Part shown: piece by piece, positions 1-12,035 of the stretch
How the letters are laid out: every line of letters begins with the position of its first letter
How positions within the stretch are numbered: position 1 is the first letter of the stretch
NCBI GenBank assembly: GCA_013399855.1
Contig: VXAY01006792.1
Coordinates: forward strand, 62,001-126,000
Length of the DNA: 64,000 nucleotides
Direction: 5' to 3'
From: Oxyruncus cristatus
Lineage: Eukaryota; Chordata; Aves; Passeriformes; Cotingidae
Position numbers and translations under genes: made by a program
The notes under the pieces: model-generated
Told to the model about the DNA's origin: nothing
What the model saw: only the letters and a program-made list of their open reading frames with translations
Database searches by the model: none

Positions 1-99
1 CTTCATGAGCCTTCATGTAAGAGCAGCTGTTCAAGGGGCTGAGTGCTGAGTAAGACATAACCAGGCATTGCTGGAGGAAAGCTCACTAATAAAAGAAAA

Positions 100-235
100 G
101 TGATTAGGCAACAGTGCTCTGTCTGTGCCCTGGCTCTCCATCTGTAAAACAAGGATGATGGTATCACCCTTATCTTGCAGGGGAGTTGTGAAGATAGATC
201 ATATTAAAGGTGATTTAAAAGGTGCTCAGAGACTG
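100..235 (+). mobile_element. MIR SINE fossil, central part
   Basis: The stretch follows the MIR consensus in forward orientation. It has the 'TCTGTGCC' and 'CCATCTGTAAAAC' block, then an AAGGATGATGGTATCACC segment, then GGGAGTTGTGAAGATAGATC in place of the usual GGGTTGTTGTGAGGATTAAA, and finally AAGGTGCTCAGAGACTGGTGG. MIR is a tRNA-derived SINE family that died out early in amniote history, and divergence here is high as expected. The head and 3' tail are not recognisable. The call rests on recall of the consensus, not on an alignment. Confidence 0.65.
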
Positions 236-240
236 GTGGG

Positions 241-3200
241 TAGAGGAGCAATGTAATTGCCTCCAAGAGTGAGATTTCCTTGCTGCAGTTTTTAACTGTC
301 ATATGGATCAGGGGAAGAGCTTGTATAAACTGCTCCTTCAGGACTTTCCAACAAGAGCAGCAGTGGGCCCCTTTGCTCCTCCTGGGGCTGATATTAAGCT
401 CATTGTTTGGGTTTGCAGAGGCTGGAGAACCTTCTGGGAGATGTTATGTAATCCGGGCAATCGGGCAGAACAGCAGCAGATAAAAGGCTCTGCTGGAACA
501 GACAAGGCAACGATCTGCTGGGTGCAAATGGGTGAGGAGCCAGGATAAGGGTAGAAGCACATGTGTGCAGGGGGGACAGGCTGCTCTCTTAAAGGACAAA
601 AGCAAGGCTGTGGGCTTCGTTGTCTAGTGCCCGCTGCCTCAAGCCCAGTATAGCCATGAATGCTTTCATTCTGAGAGTTTGAGTAATCCCAGGAAAACAT
701 GAGGGTCAAAGACTGGGTTCTGTGGATTTGAGTTCCTGCAGGAACCTTGAATACAGATGAACACAGATATTGGACACTATGTCAAAACAGCTGATAATGC
801 TCATTTGTAAAACGTATATGCCCAATCCTTTTTGTCTGAAGCAATAACTAAAAGGAAATACCAGTTCCTACTTGATGCTTCCATGAAAGCCTGATGAAGT
901 TCAAATGAGACACAGTGTGAAATCAAGAGTCTTTTAGAGTATCTGAGAGGATACAGTGCTGGGAAAAATCCAGACGTTAGTAGATTATTTTGCCCACCTC
1001 TGTTCTCTGTATCCAAGGTACAACTGTTTTTCCCAAGTGATACGAATTATTGATTTTGAACTATTAAGCTATAATCAAAGGTTACTATCAGGCTGGTTTT
1101 AGGCTGTTATTTTCTTAATCAGTTGATATGATGATTAAAACTCATGGGCTACCACAGGATTGCTGTCTGAGATAGTCCATTCACAGTCTATAACTAATGA
1201 AGACCTAACAAAGACACTTTAAAGCAGCTCTGAAATGCCAGAGCACCAAGGGTCTCTCCCGTGGCATCATCTTGCTGTTTGTATTTCCCTCAACCATATT
1301 TGTTACTGTACCTCAGCACCAAGAAGGAGCAAAACCTGCAGATGTTTTAGATGACTGAAAACCTTGGTTGGGTCAGCAGGAACAGGTAAGAGCTGTCTGG
1401 TGAGGAGCACAATTAGCTGCTCAGCCCATGGTGCTGCAGCAATGCTGACCAAGGGCCATGCTGGTGCATTAGCACTCCCCATATATGCAGTATGCTAAAC
1501 CCCATGGGTTTTATGATGGAAAGGGCTGGGCAGAGCTGTCTGTGCACAAGCACATCAACTCTGATGATGCCAGAGCAACCAGACCTTGGTGTAGGAATTG
1601 GCCCATGCCAATGCCAACCTGATCAGAATTTGGACCAGGGAGAGCCAGAGCAGCCACATCATGTGCAGAAGTGAACTAAGAAGTTTCCAGGACAGGATTT
1701 TTAAGACAAAGACATAGTGGGTTTTTGAAGTTTTATAAAGCCATTTCAGAGTGGTAAGAGTGTTACCAAAGAGGGACCAGAGGATGGCATGAGTTTGCAG
1801 GTCAGGCAGATAGGGAGCCCTTCACACCTGCTGTGAGCCACATTCTGCCTGATAAACTCATCTCAACCTTCATGCCAGCAGACCTGTTGGGTGCCCATTT
1901 CCACAGCCCTGGCAGGTCTAACTGTGGCTGTGTCAGCCTAGTTGTATGGAGATTCATTTTTCCCTTGACATACATTCACATGTGGGGTCCTGCATTAGGA
2001 GGATTTGGCACATCATTACCACTGGTTCAGAAAACAGATGCCACTCATGAAACTTTGCTATGAATGTAACTAATCCCTTTGGAGAGAGCCAATACCAGGC
2101 CTCTGCACCATTTAAGTCCCCCTCAGATGTGAAATTTTGCATTGTAATTCTATCGAAATGGACACTTGGAGTCTATTTTTAATTCCAAATACCCCCACTT
2201 TGGAGTCGTTGCTTTTTCCTCTATTTCCTTTCATCACAGCAAGGCGCTTATTAAGAACTTGCTTCTGCAGAAGAGCAGACTCGTACAATTTAGATTTTAT
2301 TTGTTGAGGAATAACCATCTGTCAGCTACTGAGAAGGAGCAAAGGAAACTATCCCTGAAGATTTGGAGATCTGTGAGTCTTTAACTAACTCTCGGAACAT
2401 ACTGTATCTCAGAACAGGAACTGAAGTACCCTGGGAAATCAAACAGGAAAATCGAGTAATAAAATGTTCAGAGAGGCGGCGTGCAAATGTGCAGCGTGAG
2501 GGTGGAAGGACTTGCCCGTAGAAAGAAAAGGGCTCAGGTTAATAATCAAAATGACCTCATGCTAATAAATTAAGCAAGAAAAGTGAAGGACGGAAAGGAA
2601 ACTACTCTTTAAATGCTCATTGTCAGAGAGCTGTTTAGCAGCTCTCGCTGAAATCAGCAAGTGCTCCCTGGTGCAGGTCTCTGGTTACCTGTTAGGTTCG
2701 TAGCAAACTTGCTGAAGGGTGTGCAGCAGAAACCTTCAGGAAGGTCACAATCCGTGCACACATGGTGTGTTGGATATGTGAACTGCTCGGCATAATTACT
2801 CACCTTTTTTAATAAACTTCCCAGTCTCTGCTGAGATTTCCAGTGGCAGCACAAGAGGGACCTGCATCAATGTACACAAGGAACGGTGGCTGCTTTTACA
2901 GGCTCAGAAGGCCCGTTCATGGATGTGTAATGGAACTGTGGAGCCAAACATGCATTTGCACTGCCTGTTGGGCTCGAGCCAGTCCCACAGGCTGTCACCA
3001 TCCACCCCTGCTGTTCACAAAATTAGTCCTGCCCCACACAGGGTGAGAGGTGACAAGTGTTGGTAGGATGCAGCTTTAAACATTGCTCTGTGCTTTCTCC
3101 AGACCGTATGGCACTGGTCTGCAGATCCCATGTGCCTGCAGTCAGGTGGAGCTGCAGACAATTTTGGGAAGCTCTTTGGTGTGTCCTCAGTTTGCCAGCT

Positions 3201-5360
3201 GCCAATGGAAGCAGTGCAAACTCCCTCAGAAGTGCTTGCCTGTCCACAGGGACTCCTGGGTCAGGGGTACTTGTTTGGCTTCCTATTGCAACAACAGGCA
3301 CCCAAACCTGAACAAAAACAGAGAAAACAACAAAAAGTGTAAAAACCAAAACAACAAACCATCACCATGAAGAAATGACAATGTTCCTCTTGCCTAGACT
3401 AAAGCCTACTGCTGGGCTGAAGTTGGAAGAGTTAGACACCTCTACACTTGCTGTAAACTCTCTGTCCTGATGTCTCCTGAGCCTTATCCACAACCTTTGC
3501 TACACACACATGCTGTGTGCTGTGTTACTACTCAGTTTGTATCCCAGTCAATGCAACCCAAATGTGCCCACTTCCTTCTGCTGTGGGCACCCTGTGATCT
3601 CACCTGAGCCAATTCCTGACCCTTGTGCTCAGAGTACCTCGGAGTCTGGAGGGAGATTTTCAAGCACACACAATTGAAGGGTCAGCATCTGCTGCAGGGG
3701 CATATCTACTCTGGTGTCCAGGGTACCTGGTCGCTCTCCTCCAGCCACTGTCCTGTTTTCCTCTGTGATGGCCTTTTCCTTCCTCATCTCCCAGTGTATC
3801 CGGTAAACCCATACTGTGGGTACAGCCATCTGGAGGAGAAGGCAATGCCAGATGGTTTAATGCATTATCTACAGACCCTTCTGAATCTCACTCAGTGTCA
3901 TCCTAGCCCTGAGCACCATCCCTACGCACAGCTTCTTTGACCCTGCTTGGTCACAAAATCTGTTCCCACCATAGTTGGGCCTCGAGGCAAGAACAGAGAT
4001 CAACACAGGCTGATCCTGTGCACACACTCATGCAGTTTCCAGAAAGACTGAAACCTCTGTAGGAAACACATCTCCTCAGTGGTTGTTGAAATGTTGGTGT
4101 TCTCCTTTGTGGAAAGTCAACCCTGCTTTGTCCTTGGGACTCTTACTGAAGGACTAGCAATGGACACGTCTCAGCTGCTTCAGACTCTACCACAAACAAG
4201 TTTAACTGTTTGCAGAGGGTCAGAGTTGGGCAGGCTTGCCATCTTCTCCCTGTGCAATTAATACATGCCCATCAGTGATTATTTGCCAAGCACAGATGGC
4301 TTGAGATGCCATTCCCATGTAACTTAAATGGTGTGCACAAAAAGGGATTGCAGTTTGGGGGAACAACTAATGCTCCCAGGTCTGAGTAAGTGACAATTAG
4401 GGGCTTGTTGGAAGCAAGAAAATGTCATACCAGGCTAAGCAGAGTACCAGAACCTGGGAAAGAAAGGAGACACCAGTACTTTCTCCTTATGACTGTCCTG
4501 TGTGGCTACAGGGGCACATGGACCTTTTTTTGGCTCTTACACTCTCCTAACTGTGTCAGTGTTCCTGAAGAGTGAAATATATTCCCTTGGACTGAATGCC
4601 ACTAATGACATTCACCTTCCTATTGAAAGGCAATGCAAGCTGCAAACCCAAGATTTCTCAGAGAAACAGAGGAGACAACACCCCAGGCCATGTGATTTGC
4701 AGTAGCTATATGATTTCTTTTTTAATTTCCTCTTTTCCATCCCATCTGAATTGTGAATCCACAGCAAGCCGAAGCAGGCTCAGCAATACCCGAACTTGGA
4801 AAATAACAGAGATTAGGCAGATCAGTCAATAGGCTCATAAGTGGTAGAGAAACCTTGTGATGGGAGAGAAGGAGTCACTAGGGAAAGTTTGATAAGAAAC
4901 AGGATTAAATTACGTCATTTTGCATAGTTTGAGCTATGTCAGAACCATGCCCTGTGTAACACTCAGTGGACTACAGACTAATGCAAAGAGTCGCTACGTC
5001 ACCCCTCTTTTCTTCTTCCCACAGTAACTCTCACCTGTCAATCACCACAAATTGCCAGATTAGACATTTACTATCTGTTGGGGTGAAATGTGTTACTTTC
5101 ATGCACTAGCTGGAAGCTCATAATTAGCTCACACCTTCTTATCAGAGACCAGATTCGTTTTCCTGTTGTTCTTACTTTTATAGCTGCTTTCCCTGCTGTA
5201 AATCTGTCTCCACTGGGGATGCCTCATTTACATCCATTTACTGCAAGAAAGACTGAACTAAATTAACATTAATTGACTCCAGTTCTGTGATTTATCCATT
5301 TCCCATTCAGGAAAGGAGAGTTTCTGACCATGTAGGTAGGTGCATGAACTTTAAAGATGC
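241..5360. other. Unique non-coding DNA, no gene seen
   Basis: Open frames here are short (at most about 120 codons), overlap one another on both strands and resemble no family. CpG is rare. An A-rich stretch lies at 3313-3362. Exon-like splice signals on the minus strand bracket 3604-3645 and are listed separately. No CR1 tail or long simple repeat was seen. Confidence 0.6.
3604..3645 (-). other. Exon-like segment, weak candidate
   Basis: Read on the minus strand, a pyrimidine-rich acceptor (AAATCTCCCTCCAG) is followed by 42 bases and then a CAG|GTGAGA donor. One frame is open through all 14 codons. Such pairs arise often by chance in vertebrate DNA, and no neighbouring exon supports it. 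It could be part of a non-coding RNA or simply a pseudo-exon. Confidence 0.12.
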
Positions 5361-5365
5361 TGGGC

Positions 5366-5465
5366 TCAATTCTGTCCTTTGGTAAGGCTATCTCCACCCA
5401 GAGTTATTTTTGTACTTTAAAGTGCAGTTGCTTCAGTGTAAATTAGGGCAGGATCTACTCCACCA
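5366..5465. repeat. Possible ancient amniote interspersed repeat relic
   Basis: The segment has GGGCTCAATTCTGTCCTTTG, later CAGTGTAAATTAGG and GGATCTACTCCACC. These phrases resemble an old repeat common in turtle and crocodile genomes, whose copies run 'GGGCCAAATTCTGC...' and 'CAGTGTAAAT...'. The match is by eye, short and interrupted. I cannot name the family or orient it. Confidence 0.25.
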
Positions 5466-5829
5466 CTAAGTTTTTCCAACATCTAATTAGAAAGCTACAT
5501 GTTAAAACAATTCCCTCTTGCTAGGAAATTTTGGATCCATTTGAAGTTTGGAAAATATCTTGCTTTTATGTCTGGACTCTCTGGGGCTGTTAACATGTCT
5601 TGGGACTGCTAAAATGACATTTCAATTCCATACAATTGCACTGATGAAGTCAAATTGCAATTTTCTGCCTTATTTTCCATTTCCGTGTTGCTAGCTCAAT
5701 TTCTGCCCATCCCTGCTGCTTTATATTCTGAAAATGTTGAAGTACAGTAGAGAGCAGGGCACGGTTCATTACTTGGATAACTCAGCTCTGGTCTAGCGTT
5801 ATCTGCAAAAGAGATGCTCGGGGGTTTCA

Positions 5830-5862
5830 TCTTTTTTTATTATTACTATTATTATTATTACA
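5830..5862. repeat. ATT-type microsatellite
   Basis: A T-run is followed by interrupted TAT/ATT triplets (TTATTATTACTATTATTATTATTAC). It is short and imperfect, and likely variable in length between individuals. Confidence 0.85.
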
Positions 5863-8800
5863 TTTTAGCTTTTCAAACAATCTGTCAAGGGAACAGATTT
5901 TAGCCAATATGTTTGTGCATCTTATTACATGCAAGGGTATTGGGCAGGGGAGTCACTAGCAACAGTGTCTGACTCCTCTCTCGAGGTACAGAGCAGCACA
6001 CTGCCTCTTGCCAAGCGCGCTTACTCATGTCTCTGGGCTGCATTTTCCAGTGCTGTTGCCATCCTCCCTTGCAGCCATTTGCTGTCACCAACTGCTTGAC
6101 AAACCTCAGCATGGGCTTTGTTCTAGTGGACCTTGTAGGAGTCATCAGGCTACTGAAAAGGCCTCTCTTCACGTTCGGTTAGCACCAACGCTGCCCCGAA
6201 GCCCACAGCACACAAAGGTCGTGTTTCTAGGGAAGACTGCAAGAGGTGGATCTTGCCTTACCCATTTCAGTGCTCTGTTTCCGGCTCGATAGAGGGGCTG
6301 ACAGCCCCAGATGCTCTGAGCACCTGCAGGGTCAGCTGGCCATGGAAGTAACTGCTTAAGGAAGAGCATGACGGACACTGGTGGGTTTACAGAGAACAGC
6401 AGCATGGCCAGATCCTTTTTGTTTCAAAGCCTATGAATACTTTGACACAAGTATTATTTTCCAACATGCTCCGGTTTTATTTTAATCAGGGAGTTTCCTA
6501 TATGGGAAGTAGCCTGGGTCCTCTTGGGTCTTCTCCAAAGTCTCTCAGTGAAAGATTGTGATCATGGGTATTTTGTTGAGCAGGCAGATCCCAGCAACAG
6601 ATCATGCATTGCAGGTAGTGTTCTCAGAATAAATATGTCCTCTGGTTTTGGCGGTGTTTGCTTTTTCAATCAAGCTGTTTCTCAATAATAGAGACAGAAG
6701 TGGCCAGTACCCTGCTCAGCCAAACAAAGACACAATCTAGCAGACCCATCAACCTTTCATTGGGAAAAACTTCTCCGGAAGGATGGCGCTTCAGGAGCAT
6801 TTTCTCATGGGAAGAAAAAAAAACAAACCAAACAATTATTCACATTTAGGTAGACAACTGGAAACTGAGTGCTGGAGCAGTTTGGGTGCCCTTGTTGGGA
6901 CAGGAGCCTGTTTGTAAATCTTGGCATGTTCTTGTCTAAATGACTCAGCTGGTGTCTCTTCACTTAAGGCAGACAAATTGCTTGGAATTCACTTTCCTTC
7001 ATTTTTTGGTCAAAGATATATTTTAATTGGGAGTTTTCACATGCCCTATTTCTGACAAAAAATTATGCAGGGCAATAAACAATGTTTCTTTATATTTTTA
7101 TTCCAGTTATCCATATTTTCCAATGTTTCTCAGCTTTGGAAAGATTTCAGACTATCAATAGGAAGGAGGAAGACCGAAAAAATTCTCAAAATTGCTTACA
7201 CTGTAGTGAACTATTTAAAACTGCAAAAACTACAAGATATTTTAATATATTTTCATTTCAAAGCACTTTGTTGGGATTCCATGGCCTAGATTTTATTTTA
7301 CAAAACTGCTTATTTATATTTTTAACATCTCTCTGCCTAGTCCTTTCATAAGGGACATCCTTTTGACTCTCTAGCTACTATTGCTCTTTTTTTTTCAATT
7401 CATGTTTTAATGTTTTAAAGATCTTCAAAAATTATTAAAAACCTTCCATTGCCTATCTCAAAAGTAAATTGCCTTTCTGTATTTCAGAACTTTTTTTTAG
7501 CCTCCTGAAGGTGTTTCAATGCACAGCTATAACAAACCACATCACTATAAAAGGAAAAAAAATGTCTTGGCTGAATTTAGAATCCTCAGAAAGGAGCTTT
7601 TGGAGCAAGTCAACACGAAACAAATAGAGGTTTTTTTCATTCAAGCTTTCTAGACCTTGAGTAGCCAAGCCAGAGTAGGTAGAATTCCCTGGGATAGACC
7701 CTCTGTAGGGCTTGCAGTGGTTTAAATGTCAGAGTTGGGAAGCACCCACTGTGTTGCCCTCACAGCAGAAATCTCCAGCAGGGATAAAGAAGTTAAATAA
7801 GTTCCCCACGTTCTGTGTCTGGCTCGTCTACCTACACCATAAAATCTCCAGCACTGGTTCATGTCTTGCAGGATCTGGCAGAACGGAGCTGGATCCTTCA
7901 AGCATTGCCAGAAATGCAAAGCCCAAATTGCTGTTGTATCTAGGGATATGTACAGTGTGAAACTGAGGCATTTACCGTCCCTCAGAAAGGAAAAACCTGG
8001 ATTTAGAAGGACACAGACAACCTAAGGACCTGATACATGTGAAGTCACTGCAGGTTCATCCTTTTAGATGAACTGCTGGGGTACAGTCTGCAGATCCTGT
8101 GACTTTTCCTTGGTATGGCCGGACAGAAATCATTCCTGGATTTGAAGTGGCATTTCTAGGATTGGAGAGTATTGTTGAATTTCATACACAACCATTCCCG
8201 ACTCAACTTCATCATAGTAAGCTGATTCCCTTTACACCAGAGGAAATACATTTTTACTTCACAAAAGGAAGAAGAGGAATTGGTTTTCCAGTTACAAGTA
8301 TTTTGGACACTTGTTAACTATTCTCCCCAAAGAACCAATGCCAAGAATTTGATTTTTATTATTATTTTTTTTTTTTAGGAGGAGAACAGCAGCTTTTTAC
8401 ATTCTTATGAACAGCTGTACAAAAATATAATTAACTGTTCCCTGAGCTGTTGACAGCTGGCAGCACCATTTCATGGTGAAATATCATAACTGTAATAATT
8501 CTGTCTTATAAAGGGTAGGTAACCTGAAACAATTAGGAGCTTTTCAAAAAGTTGTTCTCCTCCTTGGAGAGAGTGAGCATACAGTTTAATTTAACTGTGC
8601 AGACTCTGCCCTGTTCTTTCCTGAAATAAGAAAGGATACCAGCAACAACACTCCACTTCCTAAAATATTCACTACCTGCATCCCACTGTGAGATATCATG
8701 GGAACTAGTGGACTTCACAGCCAGCAAAAAGCTGAAGGACACTTTTTTATTATTAGTTAGGGAGAACATCTGTCCCAGTCCTTTGCCTCTCCAGGGTAAT

Positions 8801-10440
8801 TATTCCAATCATACAGGAAAAACAAACTCCCCCATTGAAAACAACTGGATAAGAAGCTAAGAGGAGAAATGGAATTCTTGGTCTGCCACGTAGGATATCT
8901 GATATCCTGGTGCCTGAGAAGAGTCTCTCATGAAAAAGAAGAAAGAACAGGGGGGAAAGAGCGACTTGAATTCTCCTCTCCATTAGACTGGGTCAGCTGG
9001 GAGATATTCTGTTGCAGTCTTTCTCAGCAACTCTTTAAATTAGAAGATTTTATGCCAGATATCAAAAAAGATTTTTTTTTTTTTTTGTTCAAACCAGCCT
9101 CTGAAACAGTGAAAGTATCCCTTTTCTCATGTGCAAGCAGAAAACATACCTTGGGATAGTCCAATCAGATGGCTGAATGCACACTTGCCCAATTTGTGCA
9201 TACAAATTCCTGCCTGATTAATGTGTCCAGGTGGTTGTGTATGGAAAACCTGGTCCTTATTTCATCCGTTTTATAGCTATGGGGAATCTCCTTGCTCAGC
9301 CAGCAAGTAGTAGTGTCTGAAGATAGGGCTGTGCCCAACCCATCATCACCACCACCATTCCAGGTGGGATGTTACAGGTCCCAGTTTGTAATCCCTTGCA
9401 GGAACCAGAGAAAGAGAAGGATCATTTGAGAGAATACTAGGAACTACCTCAAATCAGGTGAATCCAAGAAATTACTCATGCAAGACCTTTCCATACTTTT
9501 GTCATGACTACATCTCTTCTCTGGAAAGAAGCTGGACTCTGGACAGGAAACTACTGTGGGCTTCTTTTATCCTCCACTTCCTATTCACACAACTGAGGAG
9601 CTTTACAGGTGATAAAAGCTTTTACCATCATAGGTGCATCCCACATTTTTTTTCCAAGCATGCAATGCTTGTGCATGACCACCTGCAGCTCTGTACACAT
9701 ATAGACACGGAGAATTTTTCTGAGAAAAGAGGGGAAAAGCCAGACTGAGTCCAACACAAGCCAAATCCTTAGGATGACATATATTTCCTATTAGAGAGGA
9801 GATCAAGCAGGCTTTGTTATCTAGGATGATCCAGGTCCCTCGATGCTGCGAGCAAGAGTTTCCACATCTGTGCAGAGCAATGAGAAAGAGGCTAGAAGGG
9901 TCCAGGGAGGAGCCTCAGAGGAACTGGAAGACACAGACTGCGTGTCCTCTTCCGTCATGGTCTGCCTGCCTTCCCTCTCAGGGGCATCTGGGTTCTGCCT
10001 GTCCCCAACAGCCTCACTGTGCAATTGCTTGTGTCAAACAGGTGTCCACAAGTGCTTGTTCCCATGAACAGAGCTTTTTTCATCTTGGCTTGAGACAAAC
10101 TGGAAAAAAAGGACTGTTTTTTGAGACAGAAGGGGAGAGTGTGCTCACAGAGAGGTTTGCCACCCTGTGCAACTTCCGTGTGTGGAGAAGCCTTTGGATA
10201 TGTGTCTCCCTTCCCCTTCTAAAAGAGAGGCCAGCTGGTCTGCCTTAGCAAACCAAGTAGAAATAAATCTAAGACTGATGCAGAAGTGATATATACTCAG
10301 ACATCATGGCTCTCAGACGAGAATGGGACAGAGATACCAGCTTTCCTCTGTGCCCACAACTTCTGTAGGGCACTAATGACGGCACTGAATCCATACACTG
10401 GTGATTGGACCATAGAAGTATCCTCAAAATACTTTCATCC
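5863..10440. other. Unique non-coding DNA, no gene seen
   Basis: Mixed composition, AT-rich around 7.0-7.5 kb. T-runs lie near 8350-8378 and 9070-9086. The open frame from 8072 to 8317 has 82 codons with no low-complexity bias, but no recognised domain and only a weak upstream acceptor, so I do not call it a gene. No mobile element was recognised. Confidence 0.55.
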
Positions 10441-10441
10441 T

Positions 10442-10475
10442 TGCTCTTCCCCTTCTTCTTCCTCCTCAGGTAAAT
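10442..10475 (+). promoter_or_regulatory. Candidate recursive splice site (acceptor abutting donor)
   Basis: A pyrimidine tract of about 25 bases with a single G, continuing upstream as CTTTCATCC, ends in CTCAG and is followed at once by GTAAAT. The acceptor AG (10468-10469) and donor GT (10470-10471) therefore abut. This is the layout of recursive splice sites, which divide very long introns in animals, notably in neuronal genes. It would require the window to be transcribed on plus inside a long intron, which is not shown. Chance occurrence is possible, but the pyrimidine tract is unusually clean. Confidence 0.3.
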
Positions 10476-11680
10476 TTAATCCCAACACCCTTTGGGAGAC
10501 TCTGCTGATCTCAGACACCTTTCAGCAATTTAAAAAGTGTTGAGCCATCATGTCCTCTGCACGCTACAACTTCCTCCTTGTAGAGTTATGCCAATTGCTG
10601 GTGCAGTCTCCTGGTTGAGTTTCAGATCACAAAAGCAGGTATTTATTTCTTTGGAAATGCCATTAAAAAACTACCTTCATACCACGCAGGCAAGGGTTGA
10701 AATCAGGTTAGACTGTGCATAATTTCATGCTTATGTTCCTAATTGTGTTTTTGCAGTGTTTCACATTACAGTTTTTCCTTGTCTCCTAAGCCTCCTTCAC
10801 TTGATAAATATACTTGTATTATGAAACTGCCCACTTTCTACATTCTTTTTCACTTTCTTCTCTCACATCAAAGCCAATATAAATAAAGAATAAATAGTTG
10901 AGCTAACAAAACTGTAAAGAACATACACTTTTCCCCCTGGAGCTGTAAAGATTTCCAATACCCTAGCAGAACTGTCTTAGATCAGTAATTGTTAATGGAA
11001 TAAAACAGTGTCAAAAGGTAAACATGATTGTTTGATAAGTCAGGTTGACTGTGCCTTTCTGGACCATGTCTCTTGCCTGTCTGCTTTTGTTTTGTTAAGA
11101 TTAGCTGTTCTCAGTTCAAGGGAGTAGCCAGAAAATGAATTTTGTATACACAGCTCTGTTTGCGACTTCCAACCCCTGCACTTTTTCACTTTAGCACGGT
11201 GAGCATGTATCCTGCTGCAGAGCAGCTTTCCCAATGCACCCTTGCTCAATCTCAAAATCAGTTACCGTGGGTGCAACACTGAGTGAACCTCAAAAGATGA
11301 GCCAGTGAAAGTCACGCAGCCAAAACATGTGAAAGGCATCAAAAGTTCGCAGCTCAGCAATTCCAGTAGGTTGAACAACAGTCTGACCTTTGTCATAAAG
11401 AAAACCAGGGAGGTGTCAGGCAATTTTTAATGCTATTTTCTGTAATAGTTCTCGTGATACTTATTTTCTCCCAGGAGGAGTTTGTGACCCTGCAAGGGCT
11501 GAGGACTGTAGTCCTGAGCCTGGTCCTCCTGGAATTTATTCCTGAGCTCCAAATAATCTAGTTGGTCTCATTTTGAAGAGAGATTAGTGACAACCAAAAT
11601 TTTGTGGCAGATGCCAGTGTCACAAAACGTAAACCCAGGCTGGGGAGAGACCCAGAGCAGAGTTTGTCTTTTCCAGTGTT
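10476..11680. other. Unique non-coding DNA, no gene seen
   Basis: AT-rich between about 10740 and 11040, more balanced afterwards. Open frames reach only about 70 codons. No repeat family or strong splice pair was recognised. Confidence 0.55.
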
Positions 11681-12035
11681 AAATGGGATTGTTTATTCTA
11701 GAGGAAAGGGGGCTCAGGGGAGACCTGATCCTTTTCTACAACTACCTGAAAGGAGGTTGTAGCAAAGTGGGGGTGGGTGAGAGGACAAGAGGAAATAGCC
11801 TCAAGCTGCACCAGGGGAGGTTCAGGCTGGACATCAGGAAGAATTTCTTCACTGGAAGGGTTGTTAAGCATTGGAACAGGCTACCCTATGAAGGGGTGGA
11901 GTCACCATCCCTGGAAGTGTTCAAGAAATGACTGGACATGGCACTTAGTGCTATGGATTGTTTCATGTGATGGTGTTTGGTCAAACATTGCACTCAATGA
12001 TCTTGGAGGTCTTTTCCAACCTTTATAATTCTATA
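11681..12035 (+). mobile_element. CR1 LINE, 5'-truncated copy with 3' end
   Basis: The longest CR1 copy in the window, about 355 bases, runs from the conserved GGGATTGTTTATTCTAGAGG phrase to the 3' tail TTGGAGGTCTTTTCCAACC. Key phrases of avian CR1 are intact: GACATCAGGAAGAATTTCTT, GGTTGTTAAGCATTGGAACA and GAGTCACCATCCCTGGAAGT. CR1 is a non-LTR retrotransposon that inserts by target-primed reverse transcription and is usually 5'-truncated, as here. It lacks a poly(A) tail, as is normal for CR1, and ends in a degraded 'ATTCTATAG' repeat. Divergence is moderate, so it is not a recent insertion. Confidence 0.95.
11683..11967 (+). pseudogene. CR1 ORF2 C-terminal remnant (dead)
   Basis: Inside the CR1 copy, one frame is open for 82 codons and encodes the extreme C-terminus of the CR1 ORF2 polyprotein (endonuclease/reverse transcriptase). 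Visible phrases are [23 protein letters not shown] and [11 protein letters not shown]. The usual CR1 line continues with an arginine here. In this copy the codon is TGA at 11929-11931, consistent with CGA to TGA decay of a methylated CpG. The frame then stays open to about 11967 (LDMALSAMD). The catalytic domains lie upstream in a full CR1 and are absent, so no activity is possible. Confidence 0.85.

Noticed and set aside
1317..1385. Exon-like segment ending in CAG|GTAAGA on plus
   Set aside because: All three frames contain stops and the acceptor pyrimidine tract is weak.
8072..8317. 82-codon open frame with protein-like composition
   Set aside because: No known domain, weak acceptor upstream, and many frames of this length are expected by chance.
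9245..9300. Possible further MIR fragment (CTTATTTCATCCGTTTTATAG)
   Set aside because: Only about 25 bases resemble the consensus, too short to separate from chance.
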